This document shows positions 12,301 to 24,300 of a stretch of 64,000 bases of DNA, piece after piece. The position numbers and the translations under genes are program-made. Origin of the DNA: Flaveria trinervia (Eukaryota > Streptophyta > Magnoliopsida > Asterales > Asteraceae). A model generated the notes under the pieces. It was not told where the DNA came from, did not search any database, and worked only from the letters and a program-made list of their open reading frames with translations. The stretch is from contig CM046453.1 of assembly GCA_025506515.1 (NCBI GenBank), forward strand, positions 3,478,501 through 3,542,500, given 5' to 3'. How positions within the stretch are numbered: position 1 is the first letter of the stretch; every line of letters starts with the position of its first letter.

Positions 12301-13106
12301 AACAACTTCAAGAAGAGAACGCCAAATCCTGTGGTTTAAAAGTATTGATATCTTCTGATACTTTGTTTGAGGTTCGTGAAGATTCGACCCATGTTGTGAA
12401 TATCAGTACCTGGAGTTGTACTTGTCTAGGGTGGAAAGAAACAGGCCTACCATGTCGTCACGCACTTGCAGTTTTTGCACTGATTGGTAAAGACCCGTAT
12501 GAGTTCTGCTCAAGTCACTTCACAGTGGACGCTTATCGTTTAACCTACCTAGAGCCGATCAATCCAGTACCAATTGAAAAGGAAGAAGATGAAAAGATAG
12601 AAACTGAGCAAGTAGGGGATGAAAAGACACAAGCTTTGATTGTGGAGGGTGAGAATGAGGAAGCTGGTGAAAAGACCGTTGAGGTTGAGAATGAGGAGGC
12701 TGGTGAAAAGACTGAGATTGAGGTAGCTAATGGTGAAACGCAAGCTAAGATTGAGAAAGAAGAGGAGTGTGCGAAGGTAGAAGTTGAAGATGAGAAGGGT
12801 GAAAAGATGGAGATTGAGGTTACATTGGGTGAAATCGAAGAAGGTGGGAAAGTGGAGGATGAAAAGGAGGCGATTGAGAAAGATGAGAGCAAAAAGGGTA
12901 AGATTAGCGAAGAAGCAGAAGAAGATGATGTGCTTGTGCTAGTGCTTCCTCCCATACCTGCAAAACCAGTTGATGTAATGAAGGAGAAGATGGATTGGGA
13001 TGAAGCAGAGGTGGAAACAAAGAGAACAGTAACATGCACAAACTGCAAGCAACCTGGGCATAATAAGAAGTCTTGCAATCTGTACCAGCTGCAACAGTCT
13101 TGTTGA
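9395..13106 (+). CDS. MUG: MULE transposase-derived protein with PB1 domain (MUSTANG-B-like), several frameshifts
   Basis: Exon 9395-9741 encodes a PB1-type N-terminus (residues 1-115; starts MAKGKLILICQSGGEFVTN). Exon 2 (from 10343, splice phase kept) encodes, in order: a Lys-rich segment with an AT-hook-like R-K-R-G-R-P-R; a MuDR DNA-binding domain (about 11050-11320, C-x4-C ... H-x-C); a MULE RNase H-like core (about 11560-11900); a SWIM zinc finger (C-T-C-x13-C-R-H, about 12415-12465); an acidic repeat region (12560-12930); and a CCHC knuckle (C-x2-C-x4-H-x4-C, about 13035-13076). The domain order is that of the domesticated MUSTANG-B transposases, thought to act as nuclear regulators. 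In the core the first catalytic Asp position reads Glu (L-E-A-T-S-L), fitting loss of catalysis. The frame changes at about 10579-10585 (+1), 10830, 11312-11314, 11793-11795 and 12117-12121 (each -1), all in or beside short homopolymers. Conservation on both sides of each break makes assembly error plausible; otherwise it is a recent pseudogene. Confidence 0.85.
9742..10342 (+). other. Intron of the PB1-MULE gene carrying a MITE-like fragment
   Basis: GT at 9742 and CCCACAG ending at 10342; the phase matches both exons. From about 9783 it contains an hAT-MITE-like left end (AGGTGGCAAAA...GGGTTGGG...GGTTTGACCCG...GAAACACT) also seen in introns of the pyrophosphatase gene. Confidence 0.75.
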
Positions 13107-14179
13107 CTTTGGTCAACGCTAAAACTTTTAAGCAAGAACACACACCAGGTATGATACCCTTTGTTAATATGCTGATTTGAACTTGTATGTCATGGTTTGA
13201 GAATATTTGGTTAGACTTATACCCTTTGAATTTAGTTTATTTAAAAGTTACTCTAGTGAAAGTAGGAAAAACAATTGGTGAATAAAGATTTCTGTTTGTA
13301 ATCCTGGTCAAATTGAGAATTTGGATTGGGTTTTTGCTTATTGTAACCGTTTGAACTTGTTACAATTATCTTGCTCTAGACAGATGACCTTTAAGGGGTT
13401 TAAAGACAGAAAACCAGTGAAAACTGGATTCGAATATAAGACCTTTGGTAGAAGGACTAAGAGAATAACAGTGTGCAACTTGTGAAAGCTCCTATAGCTA
13501 GATTTGTTCCTTAGAGTTTTGGGTTCTTAAAGTTTGTTTTTTATGTTGGTTTTGTTAAATATAGAAGTTGTTAAGTTACATAATACATTCAGAATTCTAT
13601 ATTATAATATGTCCTCCTCATGGGTATAAAACTTTTTGTTCTTCAAATATATTATGAAATAAAAATGGAAAACTTCTAAATCTCTCACTTATAATAATAC
13701 AAAAATGAGAATAATATTCTTAAAATTACTGATAAATTTATGTACATTAATAATATCTTTTACTAAAAGACAAAGTATGCTTGCTTTCTTTAATTTCGGC
13801 GCAAGTTATCAACTTATTTATTGTAGCATTTTAAATATATCAAAAATATGTTCAAAAAATTTAATGCATCATTTACAAATTACAATATTTAGTATATCAA
13901 GTTCTATATAAAATTAATTTTAGAAAAGAAGTTAAAATTGGTCCATACTCCATAATTATTGAGAATGGCATGTATTATTTAACTATATTCCTAGTAGAAT
14001 GAAACTTTTGTCTTATTTGTGTTATTATAAGTTTTATTGCTGTTATTCCTTGATCTGAAATTAATATTTTATGTGCAAGACTACTTCTTTTGATGGATGC
14101 TTTTGTTTATCGGATGGAATATCCTAGGTTTAAATCCGAAAAATGGTAGAATAGTTTAGAGGAAGTAGATGTTAGGCAG

Positions 14180-14535
14180 TCTTTTAATTAACTTCTAATG
14201 GTTTAGAGATTTAAATGGTTCAGCATTTAATGGTGCAGACTGTTAGTTTCGCGAGTAAATGTTTGAATGGTTCAGACATTTGTCTTTGAATGGTTAAGCA
14301 TTATACTAGTGTTAAATGGTTAATATTTCTAGTGTTAATGGTTAATATTTCTAGTGCTAAATGGTTAATATTTTTAATGTTGAATGGTTAAAACCTCTTA
14401 TTTGAATTAGTCAGACATTTGCATTTGAATAGTTAAACGATATATTAATTTTTAATGATTCAGACTTCTTAATAATTCAACACTTAATGGTTCAGACTTT
14501 TTATTGGTTCGGCACTTAATCATTCAGAAGTTATC
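14180..14535. repeat. Cluster of imperfect AATGGTTCAGAC / AATGGTTAA(T) repeats, MITE-like
   Basis: About fifteen imperfect copies of a 12-20 bp motif (AATGGTTCAGAC, AATGGTTAATATTTCTAGTG, CACTTAATGGTTC) fill this segment. Three consecutive copies of the latter form lie at about 14315-14375. The structure fits a MITE built of short internal repeats; ends and target duplication were not resolved. Confidence 0.65.
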
Positions 14536-16784
14536 AAATAGTCCCTAAGAGTAAGGTAGATGTATCGTTAAAAGATATAATATTTTATGTTTTATTATGA
14601 ACTCTATTTCGAGCTTGTTAATTTATAAATCTGACAATTTTGTGTTAAAATGGAAAATAAGACATCATCCATTTATGTTAGTAAAAAGAATCATAAGAAA
14701 TTTTAACATGAACTTATAGTAGAATAAAACGATTCAAATGTGTATATAACTTGAAATATATATCTAACATATGTTGTGATTTTCTATAACATAAGAAATT
14801 ACATTGCCTATGATTGAGTTATACGAGTTGTTTGTTTGTTGCTTGAGATTAAGCACCTGATTTAAGTCAAGTTCAAACAAACTCAAGCGTGATGAAGCCT
14901 AAATAAAAGCTCATTTAATAAACAACTTTGCAATAAAGCTTTGTAGAAGAGAGTTCAATTTAGTTTGGAAAAAAATAATAAATGATAAAGAGCCAAGTTT
15001 TTGTAAAATTGCTTAGGAGTTAAGCTTAATATATGAGGGTTAAAGCGAATCGAGCTCAAGCTTAATCAAACTCAGTTGGACTTGACACATTTACATCCCT
15101 ATCTCATACAGGAGCATATATGCATACAAACACATATACATACATACTCAAAACCAGTTTATATTCAAAACTAAAATGAAGGATTGTAGATTGAACTAGA
15201 TGGTTTTCTCACATAAGGTGAGTTTTCTTATGAAGGTGGTCTTGGATTTGAAACTGATAGGAATAGACCGATGTACGAGCTTTTTTTAAGGACGTATTAG
15301 TCTAGTGCCTTAATGATCTAATTAACCGTTAAAAAATAAAATATGAAAAATAAAGAAAGATTGCATAATCCACTATCGTTGCGGCAAAATTGAAGGCTTG
15401 AAGCAGTGTTTGACCATTGACTGATATTTTGTTTTGACTAATTTTCTTCCAATTAGTTGACTTTCAATATGGTTTATTCACATGTATAAAATCTCCCAAA
15501 GGAGTTTATAAACTATAAATTCTGACACCAACATGTCCGATTTTTGTCATCCATTTTATTTATAATCAATCAACATTTTTTTTTGCTTCTATACATTGTT
15601 ATATACTTATATGTGTCAACTACTACCGATTAAATTTTGCAATTAAGTTGTGGAAAATGTCGGTGTCTCATTAGAATATGAAGAACATGAATGAAAATTT
15701 GAATCTAATGAGCTAGTGGTCTCTTTGGGGAAGAACCTCTTCATTTTATGAACTAGTGGTAATATTTGTTTTCATTTTATCCTTTTCAAACCTTTTTATT
15801 AAAATAATTTTTTATCGAGTAAGTTTGTTTGTTCTATACGGTATCGGTTTGATATTATCTCAAAATAAGAAGCCTATGTTGAAAATTATTATAATTATTT
15901 GTTTGGTTGTTTATACCTTAAATCGGGTGTAAGATCCAAAGGTGTGTTTGTTATGATGTTTTATAATGAAAGTATGAATTTACGTGTGTTACATATTGTA
16001 AAGCATGAGGGAAATTGGGGGCAAATAAATATTCAATTTCATTTTATATTTATTTTACAATAATAACTTAAAGAACTCCTATTCGGCTATTCATGTCCTT
16101 TCTTATACATCAAACAATGTTTTTTATAATCATATATTTTTTCTTCGTAGTTTTTCTTTACAACAATACTCATTTTTAATCATATTTATAAATCAAACAT
16201 TTCCCATACCTATCTCATAGTATCTTCTACTTTAAAACAATAATCAACCATAATAATATTATATATGAAACGAATATCTTGTATAGTAAACATTCATTGT
16301 TTTATTTTCTATTTTTTATCTGTATTAAATTTCAGTTTATTTAAATCAAAACACTTTAGTATTTATATGATATTAAAAAGAAGAAAATAATGATATGTCA
16401 TCGTGTATTGAAACTAGACATCTATCACTCATTTAGGCGTGAATTACCCTTTAGTAGTTTAGTTGTCATCAAATCAAATTCAATATAAATTTGATATGTC
16501 ATCTTTCTAATTTCTCAAATAGTTTTCTTCAAATAGTTTTCATATACACTCCATTCATCAAATACTTGTTTTTTATCGTGTATATACACATATATCTTCA
16601 CTTTTCATTATGATGTTCAGGAATTTGTTAGTAGTTTATTACTAACAAAATCAATTTAGTTAGAGGGTGGTTATAAAATTAATACTACTTCAAAATGAAA
16701 CTATTATCGTTTTTCAAATAAAGTTAGGCTTACAATTATAACAATGGAATTTGAATATTTTTATTAAATTAAATATATTACTAC

Positions 16785-16980
16785 TTACTGTATTACACAT
16801 GTTAAATAAATAAAATATTATATAAAATATAAAATTATTATAATAAAAAGATACTTTGATATAAGATATAATTGAAATTAGATTACTGTATTACACATGT
16901 TGAATAAATAAAATATTATATAAAATATAAAATTATTAATAATAAAAAGATAATTTGATATAAGATATAATTGAAATTAG
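16785..16980 (+). repeat. Tandem duplication, two copies of about 98 bp
   Basis: Two copies starting TTACTGTATTACACATGTT at about 16785 and 16883, continuing through the same AAATATAAAATTATTA and GATATAATTGAAATTAG blocks. They differ by a few bases. Confidence 0.85.
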
Positions 16981-17678
16981 GTATGATTAAATACTATACA
17001 TAATAAAACAATGATCTCAACCTCTTAAACTTTTTTTTGTATTTTTTTATAAATAAATATTAAATATATTGTTTCAAAACAAGCTGTTTTATTTTTAGAT
17101 TTTTTTGTTATATCTTCTATTTTAAATCTTTTTTGCTAATAAAAAAGTAAGTTTTTTAAAAGCACCAATTTTAAGATATTTTGTACTTTTATAATTGTTT
17201 GATGTTTTATAAAAGTTTCTTGCTTAATAAAATTTTCTTAGAAATAACGTTAATAAAAGATACATTTCTTAAATTATTAAAAACTTAATTGTAACCTAAA
17301 AAGAATTAAATAATATTATTAGTAATTAATGTATCTATTTAATAAAGGACATAAAATCTGACAAATTTTAACGAAAATAAATATGATGTTTACACGTTTC
17401 TCACGAAAAATTATATAAACTAATTCAATAAAAGAAATAATAAAAAGCTATGTCTAAGTTTTACATGGAATTGTAAAGTGTAGATTTTTCTGTATTGGGT
17501 AGATCTAGGAATAAAAATAGTATTATTTTTATTGAAAGCAATGGGTATGTGGGTCCCACGTAAACAGCTGTGAAAAGAGAAGTTCGACCGGATCCACCCG
17601 ATCGGACAACCGGTCATCTTCATAGCGACTGCGACTCCAGAACCGTTTTTTTATTTTGTTTGCAAATATACTTTATGC

Positions 17679-17680
<2 letters not shown>

Positions 17681-17715
<35 letters not shown>

Positions 17716-17762
17716 TAATAATAATAATAATAATAAAATAATAATAATATATAATAATAATA

Positions 17763-17799
<37 letters not shown>

Positions 17800-17804
17800 T
17801 AATA

Positions 17805-17857
<53 letters not shown>

Positions 17858-17876
17858 TAATAATAATAATAATAAT
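17681..17876 (+). repeat. (TAA)n microsatellite, about 196 bp
   Basis: Almost pure TAA/AAT trinucleotide repeat with a few single-base slips that split it into phased blocks. Confidence 0.97.
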
Positions 17877-18004
17877 CTATTAATTCAATAATATATAGAC
17901 CATGGTTTAAGTACTAATACAGTATGTAAATTAGGTTTATGATCTATTATTAGTGTTGTAACATCATTGTGAGGCTAGATTGACGTTTATTTATTTTACG
18001 CTAA

Positions 18005-18360
18005 GTGTCTATTTGGTTTGACATAATGAAATGACGAATGAATACAACGAATAATGAAATAAATAATTAAATTCTATTATTATGTTTGGTTACTCTTTAC
18101 AAATAAAATTAATTATTACTTGTGTTTTTATTAGGTATGAAAATACGAAGGAATAAAATATAAAAGTAGTTATGGCGGTGGTGGTGGCGGTGGTTGTGGT
18201 GGCCGGTGGTGGCGGCGGCTGTGGTGGCCGGTGGTGGCGTGTGGTGGTTTCCGATGGTGGTGGTGCCTAGTGATGGTTTCCGGTGACGGTGGTTGGCGAC
18301 GGGGGTAGTGGTGACCGTTAGTTGGCGGAGACGAAGGTGCTAGTGGCCAGATGTCATCTG
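18005..18360 (+). mobile_element. Probable MITE with internal GGTGGC minisatellite
   Basis: Begins with TATTTGGTTTGACATAATG-type sequence and a second GTTTGGTTACTC block, then a G-rich stretch (18174-18350) of GGTGGCGGTGGT/GGTGGCCGGTGG units. This TTTGGTT plus GGTGG design is a common plant non-autonomous DNA element. The right end and target duplication were not identified. Confidence 0.45.
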
Positions 18361-21250
18361 AATCATATTATCACATTAGACGTCATGATGCATTTCCTTA
18401 TAGCAATATTGGTCGGAAAAGTGGATTGAGAAAATCCAGATATCATCTGAATCATATTGTCACACTAGACGTTGTTGGTTCACATGACAGAAGAGTTTAT
18501 TTATGTCCTTAAACATCAATCAATGTTAAATAGTATTAACAAGATCTAGTTATCAAAGGTTACTCAAACCATTTTATCATGCTAAATCCGAATTGCTTTA
18601 AAAAATTATTATTGGAATTCTTATTAAAACTAACATCCATAAAAAAAACAGAATTATCCATATAGAAGAATTGTACACCTTTGAATAAAAGAAAACAAAA
18701 AGCAAGTAGCTTATCACTACATGTATTATATCCCATATATCCATAAATAAAGGGTGGAGAAATAATTAGATTTATTATTATTATTATTATTTAAAAGGAC
18801 GAGTGAAATTATATTATTATGGTCAGGATTGTAGATTCTTTATGTTATTCCTTAACCTTGATTTGATTCCGAAGAAAAAGCATGCCATTTTCATTGTATT
18901 AGATATGTTCATAGTTTTTGTTAAATTCTAAAAACTTCAAAATATTTTTTATTAGATTAGTTGTTATTACATACTACTTGTAACCTTAATTTCATTAGAT
19001 TATGTCAATAGATGCTAGCAATAAAAATTTTATAAAAGGTTTGTAATTAATTTATTTAAGCAAGTCAAGTTTTTTATCAAAAAAATCTCGAACTCGAGTC
19101 TCACTCAGCTTGTTCAGGTCGACTTTTATTCAATTCTCAACTCAAGCCCAAACAAAAACAATTGAGTCTGAACATAAGATGAGGTTTTGTATATTGTTGG
19201 TTGAACTAGAAAAAAACATAAGTTGAGCAAGTTACATAATAAAAGAGAATCGCAATAAAACTCAAAGAATACAAAATGTGGTAAAATCATGCATCATGGG
19301 ACATGTATAAGTCTACATGTTACACTAACAATAAAATTAAGAAATTTTCATAAATGATTGTGAGAACTCTATGATCACATGATATACAATTCACGTTAAC
19401 ACGATCATATCATTCTCACACATTAAAGTCACAAGGGAAATGAGAAACACAAATACAGTTCGCCGTAACATAACATGTGCCATTCATGTTTTCTTTATTT
19501 ATATCTATAGTCAGAAAATGATAAAAACACCATGAATATGAAGTGTTATATGTATTATATTATCAACTTTAGCTCTAAACTATAACAAATGTGTTTTATA
19601 GTGCTAACTGTTAGAACATACGTTAATAAAGAATCACATTGTGATCTGAATTATTTACCGTTAAAAGACTAAGTTTTCTAACAATTACGTTTCCTTTTTC
19701 ATATATCATTAGCTTTCTTTCTTCTTCTTCTTGTCCGCTAAAAGTAAAAGTGAAAAAGTAGTTCATATGATTCGCCGTTATTTAATCATTCTTGTTTGAA
19801 GTAACACATAATTTAAAGTTTCAACAACCTCTTTTGTTTGGTAGACACTTTAATTTAATGTTAATGTTTTATCCAGATAAAAAGAACAAAAATGGAAAGT
19901 TGAAGGGGTAAAAGTTAAAAAGTGGTATCCAACATACACTTTTCCGAATATGCCATTCATCTCCCTCGAAAACTTGAACAACTTCACCTTTAATTGAAAT
20001 ATTTGCGCTCGATAAAGGCTCTTTAATATATACGTGTGCAAAAGTTTACTCAAAATTTTAACATAGAAAAACTTAGTATATAATCAAGTTTCTTAACCAT
20101 TTGACAAATTTAATGTTTGAAAACTTTCATTATTTTACAGTTGAAGCTGATATGTCATTCTTTAAACAATAAATGTTTGATCATATCTCTGAGGACATGT
20201 GTTATATTAATCAAACATATCTATTTGTTTTCTAGTTAGAATCACATCCTCAAGTCAATCAGAAAGAAACCCATAATTAAATAAACCCTCTAGCTCAACC
20301 CAAAACATATAATCTCCAATGTCGATTTATTCGTTTAATGTTGTTATTCTTACCATATAATCATAAGCAAACTATAAAAATAGTTCACTTTTAATATTTA
20401 CTAATTTCAGATAAGTTATTTTAATTGTGATTTGATTATTGGATTATGTGATTTATATTATAACAAAATAACTATGTTCTGATCTCCATCTTATTTATTT
20501 TGGAGCATCAAAGAACTTTTTGTCCAATGATACTAAAGATTATGATGTTCGTTTCAAGCAGTAAGTGTTATAGTCGAAAACACATAATATAGATTTATGA
20601 ATGGATTCAGTGTTTGTATACGTTTATCCTCTAAAAACATTCATAGTGTATTCAAAATCTCTATCAGTACAATTTAACAAAAAGTTCACAATCCCTCTAA
20701 ATTTATATCTTATTTATCAAAACCTCTTAAGCTATATATTTATATTTATCTTACCTAATTAACACATATTTTATTTTTCGTACATTCATAATAACCTAAT
20801 AAATGATTTAATTCTTACGGTTTATCACCGCAATTGTTCATAATTTGATGATAGCGTTGAAAACTAAAGGAAATAGCGTAACATGAATGTGAGACTGAAA
20901 TATCAACTCGAACCCGTCTTCCACTTACCATTAGATACAAGCCGCGTTATCCCATATCTTTTAAACCGATCAACGAACCAGACGGTCATCACAAACCAGT
21001 TAACAAAACCAGCAACATTTATTATTATAAAAATAACTTTTTTTACACTTATTTGATATTTATTCTAGTAGCAATGGGGTCACTCTCTTTCAAAGATCCA
21101 AAACCACTCAACACTACCAAAAGTACAACCTTCAATTCACAAAGTACAACTCACCAATGCACCACAACTCTAGCTTCACCACTTATAACTCTACACCAAA
21201 ACCATCATCAACTCCACACCCGCCTAGTTGTCTCTCTATCATTCAAACCC
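18361..21250. other. Intergenic AT-rich region, no gene seen
   Basis: No conserved coding segment. Contains a degenerate GAACTCGAGTC/CAAGCCC-type dispersed repeat at about 19060-19160 that resembles the one near 14830-15100. Otherwise unremarkable up to the pyrophosphatase promoter. Confidence 0.55.
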
Positions 21251-21255
21251 CTCTC

Positions 21256-21264
21256 TATATTTAT
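21256..21264 (+). promoter_or_regulatory. Probable TATA box of the pyrophosphatase gene
   Basis: TATATTTAT lies about 130 bp before the start codon, followed by a C-rich leader without upstream ATG that reaches the ATG at 21393. Position and leader composition suit a plant TATA promoter with a 5' UTR of roughly 100 bp. Confidence 0.6.
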
Positions 21265-21392
21265 CACTTCGAGGCCACAATAATCACTCACATTTCACCA
21301 CCATAAAACCCCTCAACATTCATCGATTCCCTCAATTCTCCGTCGTCTGATCCCTTTTCCGGCTGCCGTACCGCCGCCGGAGCTAAACCCAC

Positions 21393-24300
21393 ATGGCGAC
21401 TTCCACAATTCTCTCAGATCTCGGCACTGAGATCCTCATTCCGATCTGTGCCGTTGTCGGAATCGTCTTCTCGCTCTTTCAGTGGTACCTTGTGTCGCAA
21501 GTTAAGCTGTCGGTGGAGAAACCAGCTGACGATGGGAAGAATGGGTTCACGGAGGCGTTGATTGAAGAAGAAGAGGGGATTAACGACCATACGGTTGTTC
21601 ATAAGTGTGCGGAGATTCAGAACGCTATTTCGGAAGGTAAATTGGGTTGTAATTTGTTCATGTTACGTGAATTTCGTTTGAATTTATGTGGAAAGCTGGA
21701 ATCTTGAGAGTTTTTGGGTTGATTTTGTTTGCTCGTAAGTTTTTATGTGAGCTCAAGGTGTTTTCCTTCGTAAATTACCGTTTTTACATGTGTGTTAGCT
21801 TCTGATTTGCAGTGTATTGATGTTTAATTACTGTTTTTGTTGAATTTAATTCAAAGTATACGATTTGGTGGGATTTTTTGTTCGACTTTAGATCCACCTT
21901 TCCATTTCTTTAATACTATTTATTACACCTCAATTCAGTGATGGCGGTGGGTGTTGAATGCTTGAATCAATGGGTATTTTTGGTTCAAATTGAGATCTAA
22001 CTTCCTTCATTTCTTAAAATTGTTTGTTCAATCTTAAAGTAATGGCGGTGGTTGTTGAATCGATGTGAAATATATGAATTTTAATATGCACGTGTAGGTA
22101 GAGTTCGTTTCAAGTTTTCATAATTTTAAATCTTGAGTCATATGATTTCAATCTTCATCAGTCGGTGGGATCTTGCTGGTTGTCGGTGGCATATTTTCAA
22201 TTTTTATATTTATTCAGATTGTTTTTGGTTGCTATATGCTAACGGGATCTTGAACAATATGGCATCTTTATGATTCAAATGCCGATGCGATTGCATCTGA
22301 TGTTCTTCCTAGATCTACTTGGTTTGGGGTACCATCTTGTTTTTGATGTGTGCTCTCAGAATAGACAACAAGATATGCCTAAAATGTGGGTAAAGCTGTA
22401 AAGAAAACAAGAGAGTATTTTGTCAGTTTGTGCAGGCACCAATAGTATTCTATTTCCACTTGCTAATATGGTTGGCTCAGGATGAATACAAAGATTTAAA
22501 CCGTTTTAAAGTTGAAACCTTTAATAATTATGTTGTTTTTCCCACTTGAATACTGATTTATATTACTGTTGAACTTGGTCATAGAAACAAAAATATTTCA
22601 TTGTATTGCAAATTTGCAGTAATTAGTTATGACTAACGATGGTGTTCAGACTTCAGCCTATAAGTTTATATTCAAGATATACAGAGTACTGAAAGGGAGT
22701 AAATCATGATAGTGTTTAATGGTGTTAATATAACTTAATTTCGGTGAAGTTATTATATTATTTATTTACTCAAACTAGCTTTATAATCGAATATACCTCT
22801 AAGGAGAGAGTATTCATTGCAATTTTCTTATGACGAAAGAAGTTCTTCTTTGCTTAACATCGATTTTTTTTTTCTAGTATTTTCTGAAAGCGTCATTTCT
22901 TGCACTTGGAGATTATGTTTATATGTGCTTATGTGGAAATTGAAGCCCTTTATTAAAATTTCTCTTTAAAATTGCAGGAGCAACATCTTTCCTGTTCACT
23001 GAATACCAATATGTTGGGGTATTTATGGTCATTTTTGCTATTCTAATCTTTGTATTCCTTGGATCCGTTGAGGGATTCAGCACAAGTAGTAAAACATGCA
23101 CATACGACGCCACCAAGATGTGCAAGCCTGCGCTAATGACAGCTGTCTTCAGCACTGTGTCATTCTTGCTTGGTGCCATCACCTCAGTTGTCTCTGGCTT
23201 TCTTGGGATGAAAATCGCCACATATGCAAATGCCAGAACTACCCTTGAGGCTAGAAAGGGTGTCAGCAAGGCTTTTATTGTTGCATTCCGATCTGGGGCA
23301 GTTATGGGATTCCTCCTTGCTGCAAATGGTCTTCTTGTGTTGTATATCACCATCAATCTCTTCAAGATTTATTATGGTGATGACTGGGAAGGCCTTTTTG
23401 AGTCCATAACTGGTTATGGACTTGGTGGTTCTTCCATGGCCCTTTTTGGTAGAGTTGGTGGTGGTATATATACAAAAGCTGCTGATGTTGGAGCTGATCT
23501 TGTTGGCAAAGTTGAGAGGAACATCCCTGAAGATGACCCCAGAAATCCTGCGGTAAAACCTTTTCTCTCCCCTCACCCCCTCTACATCTTTTCACGGTGT
23601 ATGAGAATACTACCCTTGCAATATGCTACCATGCTTGGGTCCTCTATTTGAATATATTAGCGGTGGAAAGATGGGCAGATTGGGTAACAGGTCAAACCAG
23701 GTCATCTTTTAATACTGGTCGAAACAGGCCAGGTCGGGTTGGTTTGACCCAAAAACACGTTTTTATCTATTTTTGGTTACTTTCTCTAAGGAAAAAAATA
23801 TTATGATTACAATTATTAAAACAACAATCTAAATCTTTAAATAATAACATTTCCATGATACACATTAAAAACTGATGTTGGAGGACTTGCAAGATGTTTG
23901 GCCAGTTTACCCTGTTCCACTTTTAGCTAATTTTTGTTTGCCCTTTCCTGAGATAAACTACAACCCAAGTTGGCCCATTTATAAATAAGTACATGGGTCA
24001 AATTGCCACCTCTACAATATATATAGTTCTGCGGGTAAACTGATGAATGAAATGGCTAAATGTTACAGGTTATTGCTGACAATGTTGGTGACAATGTTGG
24101 GGATATTGCTGGTATGGGATCAGATCTGTTTGGATCATATGCCGAGTCATCTTGTGCTGCCCTTGTTGTTGCTTCAATTTCCTCGTTCGGCAACACCCAT
24201 GATTTCACCTCAATGATGTATCCACTTATTGTGAGCTCTGTGGGCATCCTAGTCTGCTTGATCACCACCTTGTTTGCCACTGATTTCTTTGAAGTAAAAA

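Larger units (their letters stand above)
13107..17680. other. Intergenic AT-rich region, no gene seen
   Basis: After the stop codon a possible 3' UTR runs to about 13650 (a CCAG/GTATGA at 13147 could be a 3' UTR donor). The rest is very AT-rich with no conserved coding segment in six frames. It holds the TTAATGGTTCAGAC-type repeat cluster (14180-14530), a degenerate CAAGCTC/GAGCTTG-type repeat (14830-15100) and a tandem duplication (16785-16980). Confidence 0.55.

Noticed and set aside
12545..13141. 198-codon Ser/Phe-rich open frame on the minus strand
   Set aside because: Antisense shadow of the Glu/Lys-rich end of the PB1-MULE protein.
18174..18350. Gly-rich protein exon from the GGTGGC stretch
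   Set aside because: Simple repeat within a MITE-like element, with no start, splice sites or conserved flanks.
23652..24025. Exact 8-bp target duplication for the intron-2 MITE
   Set aside because: AATATAT strings occur on both sides but are offset by two bases and lie in AT-rich sequence, so not convincing.
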